NCBI RefSeq assembly: GCF_016695175.1 | Contig: NZ_CP068022.1 | Coordinates: 353,501-417,500 of the forward strand | Length of the DNA: 64,000 nt | Reading direction: 5' to 3' | Source: Pseudoalteromonas sp. GCY | GTDB taxonomy: Bacteria; Pseudomonadota; Gammaproteobacteria; Enterobacterales; Alteromonadaceae | In this document: positions 19,758 through 29,523 of the stretch, piece by piece | Numbering within the stretch: position 1 is the stretch's first letter | Layout of the letters: each line of letters starts with the position of its first letter | Notes under the pieces: generated by a model | The model's database searches: none | What the model was told of the DNA's origin: nothing | What the model saw: the letters and a program-made list of their open reading frames with translations, nothing else | Translations under genes and position numbers: made by a program

Positions 19758-20612
19758 ATGATAGATCTAGACGACAAAGTGCTAGCTGACGTCAAACATG
19801 GTTTTAATTTACCACCTAAGCCCGCGCTAATAAGCGAGTTGCAAGCAGCACTTGCTGCACCGGATCCAGATCTGAACGACATCGCTTCTATCATCGCACA
19901 TGATGTCAGCACCGCAGCTGCGGTGTTAAAAATCATCAACTCGCCCCTATACGGCTTGGCAAGAACGGTAACTGATGTAAAACAGGCTGTCGTCTTTCTC
20001 GGCCTAGACTCTATCAGCAAGCTTGTGACTGGCTTTTTGCTTAAACAAACCTTTGACCAACGTAAATGTTGTATCAGTTTGGAGCGGTTTTGGGATAACG
20101 CTTCAGACATCGCAGATAGCATTATGGTGATTGGTAATAAACTTAAATCGCGTGTTCCTGTTGAAAACTTGCACTTACTAGGCTTATTTCACGACGCAGG
20201 GATTGCCGCTATGGCGGTAAATTACCCCGATTATATGGAAACGCTCATTGCCGCTAACAAAGATTACGACAAGCTGTTAGTCGAGCACGAAGAGGAAAAG
20301 TACGAGACCAATCATGCTATTATCGGCTACTTCCTCGCAGCTTCTTGGAATTTACCACAAAGTATTTGTCAGATGATTTTATGTCATCATGACCCTGAAT
20401 TTTTGGGAAGCTGTAAAGATGAAGAGCAGAAATTAGCTTTCGCCGCTCTAAAAATGGCGGAAAATTTTGTACATATCAATAAACGTTTTGTTGCCGCGCC
20501 TGATTGGCACTTAATGAAAGCAGATGTATTGAAGGTCTTAAATTTAGATGAAGATGATTATCAGGACATCAAAGAAGACCTAGATGAATACTTTTTAGAG
20601 CAGGATGAGTAA
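19758..20612 (+). CDS. HDOD domain protein
   Basis: The 284 residues are filled by one HDOD domain (about residues 20-220), an HD-related fold that usually lacks the HD metal site and acts as a signalling or scaffold module. Landmarks are FNLPPKPALISELQAAL, VSTAAAVLKIINSPLYGLARTV and HLLGLFHDAGIAAMAVNYPDY. The C-terminus is acidic (DEDDYQDIKEDLDEY). No effector domain is attached. ATG start with AAGGA upstream. The specific role is unknown. Confidence 0.85.
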   Translation: MIDLDDKVLADVKHGFNLPPKPALISELQAALAAPDPDLNDIASIIAHDVSTAAAVLKIINSPLYGLARTVTDVKQAVVFLGLDSISKLVTGFLLKQTFDQRKCCISLERFWDNASDIADSIMVIGNKLKSRVPVENLHLLGLFHDAGIAAMAVNYPDYMETLIAANKDYDKLLVEHEEEKYETNHAIIGYFLAASWNLPQSICQMILCHHDPEFLGSCKDEEQKLAFAALKMAENFVHINKRFVAAPDWHLMKADVLKVLNLDEDDYQDIKEDLDEYFLEQDE

Positions 20613-20736
20613 GCGACTAGTTATCTCACACTCAACACCGTCTGTGAAATGCGACTCAACGACAGTGTTGCGGCAATTCTTAAAACTTCGTAGACTGGCA
20701 GCAAAATTAAAATAACAAAGACTTAAGGAATTTACA

Positions 20737-21969
20737 TTGCCAGCGCTGCTATCTCTTAAAGGCAAATTTGCCATCTTTGGGCCTGGAATATTAATGGCAA
20801 CCGCTGCTATCGGTGGTTCACATCTCGTTTCGTCAACTCAGGCAGGGGCACTATTTGGTAGTCAATTGATCTGGTTAATTGTTGCTGTTAATTTGCTCAA
20901 ATATCCCTTTTTTAAATATGCAGTCGAGTACACAAGCCACTCTAAGCATACTGTCGTCGAAGGCTATCACGCACATTACCGCTTCGGATTTAAGGTTTTT
21001 GTGCTACTCAATATTTTCGCAGCCATTGTAAATACCGCAGGTGTGCTATTACTTACCGCAAGTCTCTTGAGCTACTCGCTGCCATTTCCAATAAATACTG
21101 AATTGTTAAGCTTTATACTTTTGGCTAGCTGCTTGGCAATCTTATTGGTTGGGCACTATAAAATACTCGATTTAACGAGCAAATGGGTAATGATAATTTT
21201 GACCATTTCCACGGTTATGGCACTTGCCATTGCGGCTAATAATGGACCTGCCCATCCAGCCCCCATTGATCCGGTTTCCCCCTACGACATCGCACTACTG
21301 GGGTTTTTAGTTGCCTTGATGGGTTGGATGCCCGCACCAATCGAGATTTCAGCCATTAATTCCTCTTGGCTAAAAACGAAGATGTCGAAACAACCGCTAA
21401 CAAGTAGCCAGATCCTGCTGGATTTCAAGGTGGGATATTTTGTTACGCTGGGTCTTGCGGTCGTTTTTTGTTTACTCGGTATGCTAATGCAATACGGTCA
21501 AGATAAGCCTGTGGAACTCGCAGGTGTTGCGTTCTCACAGCAGCTCATTGATATGTATGCCAATACGATTGGCGAATGGGCCAGATGGCTAATTGCTGGC
21601 GTCGCATTTTTGTGTATGTTTGGAACAACGATCACGGTGTTAGACGGCTACTCCCGAGTGCTTAGTGAATCGCTTCAGCTGTTACGACCTAATACAACGA
21701 AAAAGAGTTACACGCTCATTCTATTGCTACAAGCAACGCTTGGTATGGCCGTAGTACTGTTTTTTAAAGCCGACTTAAAGAGCATGCTAATGTTTGCCAT
21801 GAGCTCAGCGTTTGTCACTACACCTATCTTTGCTTGGATGAATTTAGGATTAGTGAAAGGTGAGATCTATCGCCGTCAACCAATTCATACGAAGGTTCTA
21901 ACGGGACTGGGGCTGGTTTATTTAGTAGGCTTTGCACTGTTGTTCATCTATTGGCGATTTTTGATGTAA
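20737..21969 (+). CDS. Divergent Nramp-family transporter
   Basis: A 410-residue inner-membrane protein with about eleven hydrophobic segments. The fold start FGPGILMATAAIGGSHLVSSTQAGA is recognisable as helix 1 of the Nramp family. In classical Mn/Fe transporters helix 1 carries DPGN and helix 6 carries MPH. Here the first is replaced by GGSH and the second reads GWMPAPIEI. It therefore belongs to the group of Nramp relatives lacking the standard transition-metal ligands, and its cation may differ (Mg2+ has been shown for some relatives) or be unknown. The start is TTG at 20737 with AAGGA seven bases before it. It is a stand-alone gene 124 bp after the HDOD gene. Confidence 0.8.
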   Translation: MPALLSLKGKFAIFGPGILMATAAIGGSHLVSSTQAGALFGSQLIWLIVAVNLLKYPFFKYAVEYTSHSKHTVVEGYHAHYRFGFKVFVLLNIFAAIVNTAGVLLLTASLLSYSLPFPINTELLSFILLASCLAILLVGHYKILDLTSKWVMIILTISTVMALAIAANNGPAHPAPIDPVSPYDIALLGFLVALMGWMPAPIEISAINSSWLKTKMSKQPLTSSQILLDFKVGYFVTLGLAVVFCLLGMLMQYGQDKPVELAGVAFSQQLIDMYANTIGEWARWLIAGVAFLCMFGTTITVLDGYSRVLSESLQLLRPNTTKKSYTLILLLQATLGMAVVLFFKADLKSMLMFAMSSAFVTTPIFAWMNLGLVKGEIYRRQPIHTKVLTGLGLVYLVGFALLFIYWRFLM

Positions 21970-21985
21970 AGCCAAGCGAGGCTGA

Positions 21986-22021
21986 GTAGCAGATGCAAAT
22001 TAGACTTCTAGCATCTGCTAC
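21986..22021. terminator. Hairpin between converging nramp-like and yfcL genes
   Basis: A perfect 11-bp inverted repeat (GTAGCAGATGC with GCATCTGCTAC) around a 14-base loop lies in the 70-bp gap between two converging stops. There is no T-run on either side, so it may be a weak terminator or an mRNA-stabilising hairpin. Confidence 0.45.
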
Positions 22022-22038
22022 ATTCAGGCGAGGTGCGG

Positions 22039-22314
22039 TTATTTTAAATTTTGCACCTGCTCCCAAATAGAGACCACGTGCGCTTTATCATCGTCATTTA
22101 GCTCTCCATTTCGGTATGCTTTTACTAAGCTGCTTTCAACTTTGGCATTTAACTCATCAATTGAAAGATCTGCTTCCTCTACTTGTGCATAGCCTACCGC
22201 TAAGTCAAAGTGACCGCGTAAATAGCCGCCAGCAAATAGCTCATCATCACTCGCTCTATCAACAAGCTCATCAAAAAACTGCTGCGCTTTCTCTACATAT
22301 TCTACTAAAGACAT
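22039..22314 (-). CDS. yfcL: YfcL family protein
   Basis: A 91-residue acidic cytoplasmic protein recognisable as YfcL (VEYVEKAQQFFDELVDRASDDELFAGGYLRGHFDLAVG). Its biochemical function is not known. It is the last gene of an epmC / NAD-kinase-like / yfcL operon, 13 bp after the preceding gene, mirroring the yfcL-epmC (yfcM) neighbourhood in enterobacteria. Confidence 0.85.
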   Translation of the reverse strand: MSLVEYVEKAQQFFDELVDRASDDELFAGGYLRGHFDLAVGYAQVEEADLSIDELNAKVESSLVKAYRNGELNDDDKAHVVSIWEQVQNLK

Positions 22315-22327
22315 ATTTATTCCTAAA

Positions 22328-23449
22328 TTATTCTTGATGGCCTATGGCGTACATTACATGGTCATTGAATCCAGTGATCACTTTAATAAATCCAGCTAAG
22401 GACTCATCAAGTTGTTCGTCACCGGTATCAGCAATTAAAGGACGACCATTTAAGGCCTTTAATTTCGATTTTGTGGCGATAAGGATAATATTATCTTTGC
22501 CGATTTTTTTGATGAGGTTAGGGCTTAGCTGCTGATTACCGCGGCCAAAAATGTGTCCTTGCCCACCAATTAATGTGATCAGTAGCTTTGTTTTGTCATC
22601 AGCAAGCGATAACAATTGCTGCGCAGTTTGATCTTGCGCGATCAGCGCTTGGTCCCTTACTACATCAACACCTAGAAGTGTATTATCAAGTCCCATCTCT
22701 TCCATCACTGCTGCAACGGTAGAACCAGATCCCATGATATAGGTTTCGTCTTCTTCCATTTCGGCAACCACATAGGCGGCGATATCTGCCAACACCAGAT
22801 CATCGCTCTCTTTGCCACCGTTTTTCACCGCTTGCACATATCTCAGCTCGGTCGGCACTTGCATTTCACCAAATCGCTTAGCGCGCACTGTCCCTTCACG
22901 AAATGCAGCTTCATCAATGTCCATCACATCGGCTTCGCCAATGGAGACAAGCTCTCCGGTAACCAAAAGCTCAACGACTCTACCTGCTGCTTTTGGCGTT
23001 ATCGCGTATACGCCGCTATGAATTTTGCACCCAGCAGGGATCCCAAGTACAGGACATGAATCACCCACGGCGTGGCAAATGTTGCGGGCAGTACCATCGC
23101 CACCTGCAAATAAAATCAAATCAACACCGAGCTGTTGCATCATTTGCGCTGCGCTCTCGGTATCTTCAGGACGAGTTGTCGTGCTTTGAGTTTGGTAAAT
23201 CACTTGGGTGTTAAAACCCAGCTCTTTTGCCGTGCGCTCCCCCATCTCACCGTTAACAGTAAATATTTCGATGTTCTCTAGATGTGGAAGCAGTTGCGTC
23301 AAAGCCGTTTTTGCTCGCTGATTAGCACGAGGCTCTGCACCTAGTGCCAATGCTTGTTGGGCTGTTTCTGCGCCATCGCTACCTTTTAGTGCAACGCTCC
23401 CACCAAGCCCAGCTAAAGGGTTGATGATAAGTCCAAGCTTAAATTGCAT
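22328..23449 (-). CDS. ATP-NAD kinase-like protein
   Basis: A 373-residue protein of the ATP-NAD/diacylglycerol kinase fold. The N-terminal LGLIINPLAGLGGSVALKGSDG and the glycine-rich LILFAGGDGTARNICHAV carry the expected nucleotide-binding GGDGT motif. A second half with MGSGSTVAAVMEEMGLDNTLLGVDVV completes the family. It is distinct from the essential NadK (about 290 aa); members of this longer group are annotated as NAD kinase family without proven substrate. The ATG at 23447-23449 is preferred over a TTG at 23455. It overlaps the end of epmC by 11 bp. Confidence 0.82.
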   Translation of the reverse strand: MQFKLGLIINPLAGLGGSVALKGSDGAETAQQALALGAEPRANQRAKTALTQLLPHLENIEIFTVNGEMGERTAKELGFNTQVIYQTQSTTTRPEDTESAAQMMQQLGVDLILFAGGDGTARNICHAVGDSCPVLGIPAGCKIHSGVYAITPKAAGRVVELLVTGELVSIGEADVMDIDEAAFREGTVRAKRFGEMQVPTELRYVQAVKNGGKESDDLVLADIAAYVVAEMEEDETYIMGSGSTVAAVMEEMGLDNTLLGVDVVRDQALIAQDQTAQQLLSLADDKTKLLITLIGGQGHIFGRGNQQLSPNLIKKIGKDNIILIATKSKLKALNGRPLIADTGDEQLDESLAGFIKVITGFNDHVMYAIGHQE

Positions 23450-24011
23450 CGTCAAACTCCATGCTTAGCTCTGTCGGGATATCCCAGTTAAATTGCTGCT
23501 GGCGTAAAGGCCAAGGTGTATTATAAAAATTGCTTAATGCGTTGAGTAGTTGAGTCGTTCTGGTATTGAATCCGCTTTCTAATAAAGCTAGCACTTGCTG
23601 ATGTACCCGTTGTTGAAAGCTGAAACGGCAAGTTTGTTCACCATTGAGGTTATCAACGGAAACATTAAATGAAAAACCAGCTGCGACACTTAGCGCCCAC
23701 TCAATCGCTTGTGGTTTCACTTCAACTTTTTCAAATTCAAGCTGCTGCGCTTTATCTCGTCCATCGGGACAATACCAGTAGCCATAATCTTCGAGTTGCC
23801 GACGCGCTTCACCCGCAACAAGCCAGTGCGCAACTTCATGCAAAGCACTAGCATAAAAGCCATGAGCAAAAATAATGCGATGATGAGGGTATGATTCATT
23901 TGCAGGTAAATAGATAGGTTCGTCGTCGCCCACTACCAGCTCCGTGTTGAGCGTGTGCAGGAATAACCCATTAAAAACAGCAATGAGGTCTTCTATTTTA
24001 TGCATCAACAT
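23439..24011 (-). CDS. epmC: Elongation factor P hydroxylase EpmC
   Basis: Hydroxylates the beta-lysylated lysine of elongation factor P, the last step of EF-P modification. The 190 residues align throughout with E. coli EpmC/YfcM: DDEPIYLPAN, IIFAHGFYASALHEVAHWLVAGEARR, YGYWYCPDGRD and VEVKPQAIEWALSVAAGF. The HEVAHW motif provides the metal-binding histidines and glutamate. The ATG at 24009-24011 is chosen; another ATG two codons later is possible. First gene of a three-gene operon. Genes for EpmA and EpmB are not in this window. Confidence 0.93.
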   Translation of the reverse strand: MLMHKIEDLIAVFNGLFLHTLNTELVVGDDEPIYLPANESYPHHRIIFAHGFYASALHEVAHWLVAGEARRQLEDYGYWYCPDGRDKAQQLEFEKVEVKPQAIEWALSVAAGFSFNVSVDNLNGEQTCRFSFQQRVHQQVLALLESGFNTRTTQLLNALSNFYNTPWPLRQQQFNWDIPTELSMEFDDAI

Positions 24012-24081
24012 CCGCCACAAGTCTAAACTGGGCGCAAATTGTAAGGTTTTTAGCGGCTAAAGTAAAAGATCTCGTTTTAGA

Positions 24082-25614
24082 CTATGCCTTTTTGTCGCGA
24101 GAACTGCGTGGCGCGATATAAAGCGAAGCACGATCTCGACCTAACTTTTTCGACTCATAGAGGGCTAAATCAGCTTCTTCAAAACATCGTTTGTGATTAA
24201 AGCTTTCTCCAATGAGCTCATATCCCGCGACGCCAATGCTAAATGTCAGTCCAAAACTGGTGAAGCGAGTAAATTCATGCACCAGTCGTTGTGCAAAATT
24301 AAGCGCGGCATCCGGCCGAGTTTCAGGGCAAATAATCACAAATTCATCACCGCCCCATCGTCCAATATGGTCGCTTGGGCGTGCTTGCTCTCTTAAAAAT
24401 TGCCCAACTTCTTTCAATGCATTATCACCATCTTGATGTCCTGCGGTGTCATTAAGCTGTTTAAAATGATCAACGTCGATTACCAGTAGCGATAGCGCTC
24501 GATGATAGCGTATAGCCCGCTGCACTTCTTCTTTTAGCAGTGCTTCAATCTTTCTGCGATTCATAACCTGAGTTAAGAAATCCAGTTCAGCCCGGTTCTT
24601 CAATTCTTGTTCTTGACGTAAATCTCGGATCACCGCAATAAAAACATCATTTTTAGAGACGGACACAGTGGATAACGCGATATCCACCGGGATCTCCACG
24701 CCTGTTCGGTGCCGCCCTACAATTTTTACGCCATCATGCGTCACTCTGCGCATGGTAGAGGTGCCTTGGAACTTCTCTCTGTCCACGACGTGTTTACCGG
24801 TATACCGCTCTGGAATGAGATCTTCAACCTGCATACCTAATAGCTCTTGAGGCTGATACCCAAACAAGTCTGTGCAGGCCTTATTGACCTCTGTAAGTCT
24901 ACCGTCTTTATCACAATATAAAATGGCATCAGGAGTAGAGTTGAATAGCTTTCGTTTTTCGTTGATAAGTTTAATCACAAAAATAAGCGTAAAAATGTTT
25001 AAGCCAGCAAACAACAAGACTATTGGTAGCAGCAACAATACACCGGTGTTACTCAACTCTTGGGTTTGAGCAAGCTTTACCGATTGGTTTTGCTTTGCAA
25101 GCTCAAATTTCTCTCCAATTGACTTACGCAAATAATTAAATGCAGCTTCTGCGTCCGTGTCATCTACTTTCACTAAGCGATCCACAGCCTCAGAGCGCAA
25201 CCTTCTCGATGTGAATTTTGACTTAGCAAGCGCAAGCATTTGTGTATATTCATCAAAGGTGTGTTGAATAGCGGCTAATGCCTTTGTCTCTTGGCTGCTT
25301 AGCGCCGTACTTTGCAATTTCAGGATTGTCGCTTTGGTCGCTTCAACATTAGCTAAAGCCTGTTCGTAATAAATTTCGTCTTGCCGCAGTACATAATTTT
25401 TGAAGTGATGAATAAAGCCGTTGTAACCAAAACTACGCTCCAGCTCAGCTAGCAGTTCAGCACGTTTAATTGCAACTTCAGTCTCAGACTGCCATGACTG
25501 ATGAAATGAAGAAATTGAGTGGTTTAACAAAGTAGACCAATAAAATAGGCCACCACTCACCAAAATAGTAAAAAAAACTAAGCCACTGATCTGCAAAAAA
25601 ATACGTTTATTCAT
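24082..25614 (-). CDS. Membrane-bound PAS-GGDEF diguanylate cyclase
   Basis: Makes cyclic di-GMP from two GTP. The 510 residues consist of a membrane helix (about 7-28), a helical periplasmic sensor region (about 30-190), a second helix (about 190-215), a PAS domain (about 218-335, with ILYCDKDGRLTEVNKACTDLFGY) and a GGDEF domain. The active-site motif is intact (RWGGDEFVI). RPSD precedes it by five residues, the position of the RxxD inhibitory site, so the enzyme should be active and feedback-inhibited. There is no EAL domain. It is a single gene with its promoter between 25615 and 25750. The signal sensed is unknown. Confidence 0.93.
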   Translation of the reverse strand: MNKRIFLQISGLVFFTILVSGGLFYWSTLLNHSISSFHQSWQSETEVAIKRAELLAELERSFGYNGFIHHFKNYVLRQDEIYYEQALANVEATKATILKLQSTALSSQETKALAAIQHTFDEYTQMLALAKSKFTSRRLRSEAVDRLVKVDDTDAEAAFNYLRKSIGEKFELAKQNQSVKLAQTQELSNTGVLLLLPIVLLFAGLNIFTLIFVIKLINEKRKLFNSTPDAILYCDKDGRLTEVNKACTDLFGYQPQELLGMQVEDLIPERYTGKHVVDREKFQGTSTMRRVTHDGVKIVGRHRTGVEIPVDIALSTVSVSKNDVFIAVIRDLRQEQELKNRAELDFLTQVMNRRKIEALLKEEVQRAIRYHRALSLLVIDVDHFKQLNDTAGHQDGDNALKEVGQFLREQARPSDHIGRWGGDEFVIICPETRPDAALNFAQRLVHEFTRFTSFGLTFSIGVAGYELIGESFNHKRCFEEADLALYESKKLGRDRASLYIAPRSSRDKKA

Positions 25615-25754
25615 ATACTCTGCTGTTCAAATTCAGCAAATCCTAGAGCGCAGTATGCAAAAGAAGAAATTAGAAGCCGTCTAGGTGCTGTAGAATCCAT
25701 GTCGATGGTACAAAAGTTACATACCATTACAGCTATTAAGTCTAGACCAGAGAA

Positions 25755-25780
25755 CGAAAAAAGCCGCATTACAGCGGCTT
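25755..25780 (-). terminator. Rho-independent terminator, probably of the fadI-fadJ operon
   Basis: AAGCCGC (25761-25767) pairs with GCGGCTT (25774-25780); read on the minus strand the stem is followed by TTTTTTCG. It lies about 310 bp beyond the fadJ stop, and the MITE-like element at 25810-26076 fills most of that distance. Confidence 0.7.
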
Positions 25781-25809
25781 ACAGATAGGATATTTTCACT
25801 AACGAGTAT

Positions 25810-26076
25810 TAGGGCCTGTTGATCTTTCAAGTTTGTTTTTGCAGCAGTTTGACTGGTATTTATACAAGGCAAAGCCTGCGTAGCATAGTCATTCTATGTA
25901 AGCCTGGCGATAACACAGTAGAAATGCCAGTCAAGCGCTGCCCTTTGGGTTCACCTGAGTGCGCTTTGTTCATTGTTGCTCAACTTTTGCCTAGATTACT
26001 AGGCGGCAAGTCGAGCGTCGCGATCAAAACACACTCAGAAGAACAAAAATCAAACAGCGAAGGTCAACAGGCCCTA
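25810..26076. mobile_element. MITE-like element with 13-bp terminal inverted repeats
   Basis: TAGGGCCTGTTGA at 25810-25822 is repeated in perfect inverted orientation at 26064-26076, and the similarity continues imperfectly inwards for about 20 more bases (GATCTTT against GACCTTC, then T/A-rich). If the flanking TA is taken as target duplication, the element is about 263 bp. It contains no transposase; the only long frame across it looks random. This fits a non-autonomous miniature element mobilised by a transposase elsewhere. It is inserted 16 bp downstream of the fadJ stop, between that gene and its terminator. The rest of the gap (25615-25754) holds the promoter region of the cyclase gene. 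Confidence 0.75.
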
Positions 26077-26091
26077 GATAAATTGGTATCG

Positions 26092-28194
26092 TTACTCGTA
26101 ATAAGCTTTGCCTTCTTCGGCCATTGCGAGTAGCGGCTCCGCAGGTGTAAATACAGGGTTGTCAGCTGCATATGTTGATAGCTCTGAACACACCTTATTG
26201 GCGCCTTTTTTGTCCATATAACTAAATGGACCGCCCAAGAATGGAGGGAAACCAATACCGAAAATAGCGCCGATATCACCATCTCTCGCATTACGAATAA
26301 TACCTTCGTCAAGACAGCGCGCAGCCTCATTGAGCATCTGCGCAACGCAGCGGTTTGCAATTTCCTGTTTATTCAACTTAGGAGAAGGCGTGACACCGAG
26401 TAACTCATAGACTGACTCGTCCACTTGCTTGCCTTTTTTACCTTCATAGCTATAGAAACCACGACCAGATTTGCGACCTAGACGTTTGCTATCTATCATA
26501 CGTGCAAAAGCATCCGGCGCCTTAAAGCGAGCACCTAATTCTTTTTCTAGAATTGGCGCAATCTTAGAGCCAATGTCTACACCTACTTCATCAAGAAGCG
26601 CAAGAGGACCAACAGGGAAGCCAAACTCAACCAAGGCTTGATCGATTTTCTCTATCGGCTCACCGGCAAGCAAAAGATTTGCCGCTTCGTTGACATAAGG
26701 TGCCAGAATACGGTTTACGTAAAAACCAGCTTTGTCTTTTACTACAATTGGGGTTTTCCCCTGCTTGCGAGCAAAAGCCACAGTGCGCGCAATAACCTCA
26801 TCACTGGTGGTTTCGTGCGGAATGATCTCCACCAGCGGCATTTTTTCTACTGGCGAGAAATAATGCAAACCAATTACGTTTTCAGGACGCGTCGCTTTTG
26901 CCGCGATTTGGCCGATTGGTAATGATGACGTATTACTTGCAAATATCGTACTCTCACTACATTCGCGTTCAATATCCGCCACCATCGACTGTTTAAGGTC
27001 TAGGTCTTCAAATACGGCTTCAATCACCATGTCTGTGTGTTTAAAACCAGAGTAATCTGTTGTCCCCGTGATCATATTCAAAGTTGACTGCATCTCTGCC
27101 TTTGAAATAATACGACGCTTTTGACGTTGAGTTAGGATCTTATAGCTGTAATTTAATGCGTTGCTAATGCCCTGATGCGCAACATCTTTAATGCGTACCG
27201 GTGTGCCAGCTTTAACCGCACTAACATGGGTAATACCTGCGCCCATTAAGCCACCACCTAGCACTGCAACACGCTTCACAGGAGCAAGATCTTCACCTTG
27301 GAAATCCTTTTTCATTTCCGTTGTTGCAAAGAAAATCCCACGTAGCGAGCGTGAAACTTCAGACATCACTAAATCGGCGAAACCCTCGGCTTCGGTTTTA
27401 TAACCTTTAAGCTTGTCCAGCTCTACAGATGCACGTACCGCTTTGATGATAGCGATTGGCGCTGGATAGTGACCACCCGTTTTCTTCTCAACATTTTCTT
27501 GTGCTTTTTTGAAAATAATATTGCGTCCGAACGGGTTAGACTCTAGCAATTGGCTAATTTTGTCTAAATTCGGTTTGCGAGGCTTAGGCTTACCTTTTCT
27601 GGCAAGCTTCACCGCTACGTCGAGTAAAATACTGTGCGGTACGGAATCGTCAACTAGGCCCGCTTTTTTCGCTTGCTTAGGTCGAACTTGTTTACCAGTT
27701 AGCATCCATTCAAGTGCTTTTTGAATACCAACTAATTTCGGTAGGCGCTGTGTACCGCCACCGCCTGGCAATAGACCAAGCTGTACTTCTGGAAGACCCA
27801 GTTTAGTCTTGCTGTCTTCAGTACATACACGGTAATCACAAGCCAGCGCAAACTCCAAGCCGCCACCAAGTGCTACACCGTGGATCGCGGCAACGGTTGG
27901 GAATGGTAAATCAGCCATTTTAAAGAAGGTTTTATGACACATTTCCGAAATCGCTAACGCATCTTCACGGGTTTTAGCGCTGTCTAGCATTTTAATGTCT
28001 GCACCAGCGATAAAGTTATCGTCTTTACCACTGATAAAAACCATACCCGTTACGTCGTCTTGCTTACTCTTTGCGATGATCTCTAATAATTCATCAGCAA
28101 ATGTATCACGTAGGGTGTTCATTTTTTCGCCCGGTACGTCGATTGTAACGATGGCGACTTTATGGTCGTTTAATTCATAAGAAAATACTGACAT
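26092..28194 (-). CDS. fadJ: Fatty-acid oxidation complex alpha subunit FadJ
   Basis: Multifunctional beta-oxidation enzyme with enoyl-CoA hydratase and 3-hydroxyacyl-CoA dehydrogenase activities. At 700 residues it is close to E. coli FadJ (714). The crotonase domain (about 1-190) has FIAGADIKML and ALGGGLEFALACDYRV. The NAD-binding domain (about 308-490) has VAVLGGGLMGAGI and IGLHYFSPVEKMPLVEIIPH. The C-terminal 3HCDH domains follow, with RKSGRGFYSYEGKKGK. It is coupled to fadI by a TAATG overlap. The presence of FadI as neighbour and the sequence length support FadJ rather than FadB. Confidence 0.95.
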   Translation of the reverse strand: MSVFSYELNDHKVAIVTIDVPGEKMNTLRDTFADELLEIIAKSKQDDVTGMVFISGKDDNFIAGADIKMLDSAKTREDALAISEMCHKTFFKMADLPFPTVAAIHGVALGGGLEFALACDYRVCTEDSKTKLGLPEVQLGLLPGGGGTQRLPKLVGIQKALEWMLTGKQVRPKQAKKAGLVDDSVPHSILLDVAVKLARKGKPKPRKPNLDKISQLLESNPFGRNIIFKKAQENVEKKTGGHYPAPIAIIKAVRASVELDKLKGYKTEAEGFADLVMSEVSRSLRGIFFATTEMKKDFQGEDLAPVKRVAVLGGGLMGAGITHVSAVKAGTPVRIKDVAHQGISNALNYSYKILTQRQKRRIISKAEMQSTLNMITGTTDYSGFKHTDMVIEAVFEDLDLKQSMVADIERECSESTIFASNTSSLPIGQIAAKATRPENVIGLHYFSPVEKMPLVEIIPHETTSDEVIARTVAFARKQGKTPIVVKDKAGFYVNRILAPYVNEAANLLLAGEPIEKIDQALVEFGFPVGPLALLDEVGVDIGSKIAPILEKELGARFKAPDAFARMIDSKRLGRKSGRGFYSYEGKKGKQVDESVYELLGVTPSPKLNKQEIANRCVAQMLNEAARCLDEGIIRNARDGDIGAIFGIGFPPFLGGPFSYMDKKGANKVCSELSTYAADNPVFTPAEPLLAMAEEGKAYYE

Positions 28195-29504
28195 TATGCG
28201 CTCTCCAATACGAATGCTGCTCCAAGACCACCTGCAGCACAGGCAGTTGTCAATGCAAGACCACCGCCGCGGCGTTTAAGCTCATGTAAGCTTTGCGTGA
28301 TCAAGCGTGCACCGGTTGCTGCGAATGGGTGACCATATGCAAGTGAACCACCAAGCACGTTAAACTTATCCATGTCGATTTCGCCAATTGCTTTACTGCG
28401 ACCAAGTTTTTCTTGCGCGAATTTGTCTGAGCCAAACATTTTCATATTGGCCAGCGCTTGCGCTGCGAAAGCTTCATGCATTTCTATCAGGTCAAGATCA
28501 GCAAGTGTAATACCCGCTCGGTCAAGTGCTACAGGCGTTGAATGTGCAGGACCCATCAACATATCTTCGTGTACGCCGATTGCAGAGAAGGCGAAACTAC
28601 GCACATAACCTAAGATGTCGTAGCCAAGCGCTTTGGCTTTGCTTTCGCTCATCATTAATACTGCCGCCGCACCATCGGTCAGTGGCGTTGCATTTGCTGC
28701 AGTTACTGAGCCGTGCTGTCTGTCAAATACAGGCTTTAACTTGGCGTAGCTTTCCAATGAAGAGTTTTCACGGATGTTATTATCTTTATCAATAAAGCTT
28801 TTGTATGGCTCAACATGGGCAGCCATCACTTCATTATTTAATAAGCCTTCCGACCACGCTTTTGCAGCTAAGGTATGTGAGCGGTGCGCCATCGCATCTT
28901 GATCTGCACGGCTGATCCCGTGAGTCTTAGCCATTTGCTCAGCGGTTTGCCCCATTGATAAGCCAGTTGAATATTCTGCAACTGCAGGTGGCACTGGCAG
29001 TAAGTCTTTGAGTCTTAGCTTTGAGAAAATCTGTAAACGCTGCTTAAGCGTACGTGCTTTGTTCAAGTCAACAAGGCTACCTGCAAGCTTTTTGCTCACG
29101 CCAATAGGTAACACTGATGAAGAATCCGCACCACCAGCAACACCGACACTCACTTGGCCTGAAATAATACTCTCTGCAACGTTAGCAATCGCTTGGAAAC
29201 TGGTTGCGCATGCACGTGATACAGAGTAAGCGTCAACAGAAACTGGCATGCCAGTGCCAAGCACGATTTCACGCGCAATGTTCGGCGCTTCTGGCATTTG
29301 TACAACTTGGCCGAATACCAGTTGGTCGATTTCTTTACGATCGAAGTTCAAACGCTCAAGCATTTCGTTGACGACGATTTTACCTAAATCTAGGGCTGGA
29401 ACGTGGTGAAAAGCGGTAGCTTGCTTTGCGAATGGCGTACGCAGGCCGCTCACGATAGCGATTCGGTCGCCTTTTGATGTTTTTAGTATGTTTTGTTCAG
29501 ACAT
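28194..29504 (-). CDS. fadI: 3-ketoacyl-CoA thiolase FadI
   Basis: Thiolase that cleaves 3-ketoacyl-CoA to acetyl-CoA and a shortened acyl-CoA, as beta subunit of the FadIJ complex. At 436 residues it has the same length as E. coli FadI. The nucleophilic Cys lies in [15 protein letters not shown], and the catalytic His and Cys in [16 protein letters not shown] and [16 protein letters not shown]. First gene of the fadI-fadJ operon. A palindrome resembling a FadR operator lies 20-34 bp upstream of the ATG. Confidence 0.96.
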   Translation of the reverse strand: MSEQNILKTSKGDRIAIVSGLRTPFAKQATAFHHVPALDLGKIVVNEMLERLNFDRKEIDQLVFGQVVQMPEAPNIAREIVLGTGMPVSVDAYSVSRACATSFQAIANVAESIISGQVSVGVAGGADSSSVLPIGVSKKLAGSLVDLNKARTLKQRLQIFSKLRLKDLLPVPPAVAEYSTGLSMGQTAEQMAKTHGISRADQDAMAHRSHTLAAKAWSEGLLNNEVMAAHVEPYKSFIDKDNNIRENSSLESYAKLKPVFDRQHGSVTAANATPLTDGAAAVLMMSESKAKALGYDILGYVRSFAFSAIGVHEDMLMGPAHSTPVALDRAGITLADLDLIEMHEAFAAQALANMKMFGSDKFAQEKLGRSKAIGEIDMDKFNVLGGSLAYGHPFAATGARLITQSLHELKRRGGGLALTTACAAGGLGAAFVLESA

Positions 29505-29523
29505 GAATTTTGCTCTCCCGCTG

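Noticed and set aside
25819..26133. 104-codon frame across the MITE-like element
   Set aside because: It runs from one inverted end through the other into the fadJ 3' end and resembles no protein; the element is non-coding.
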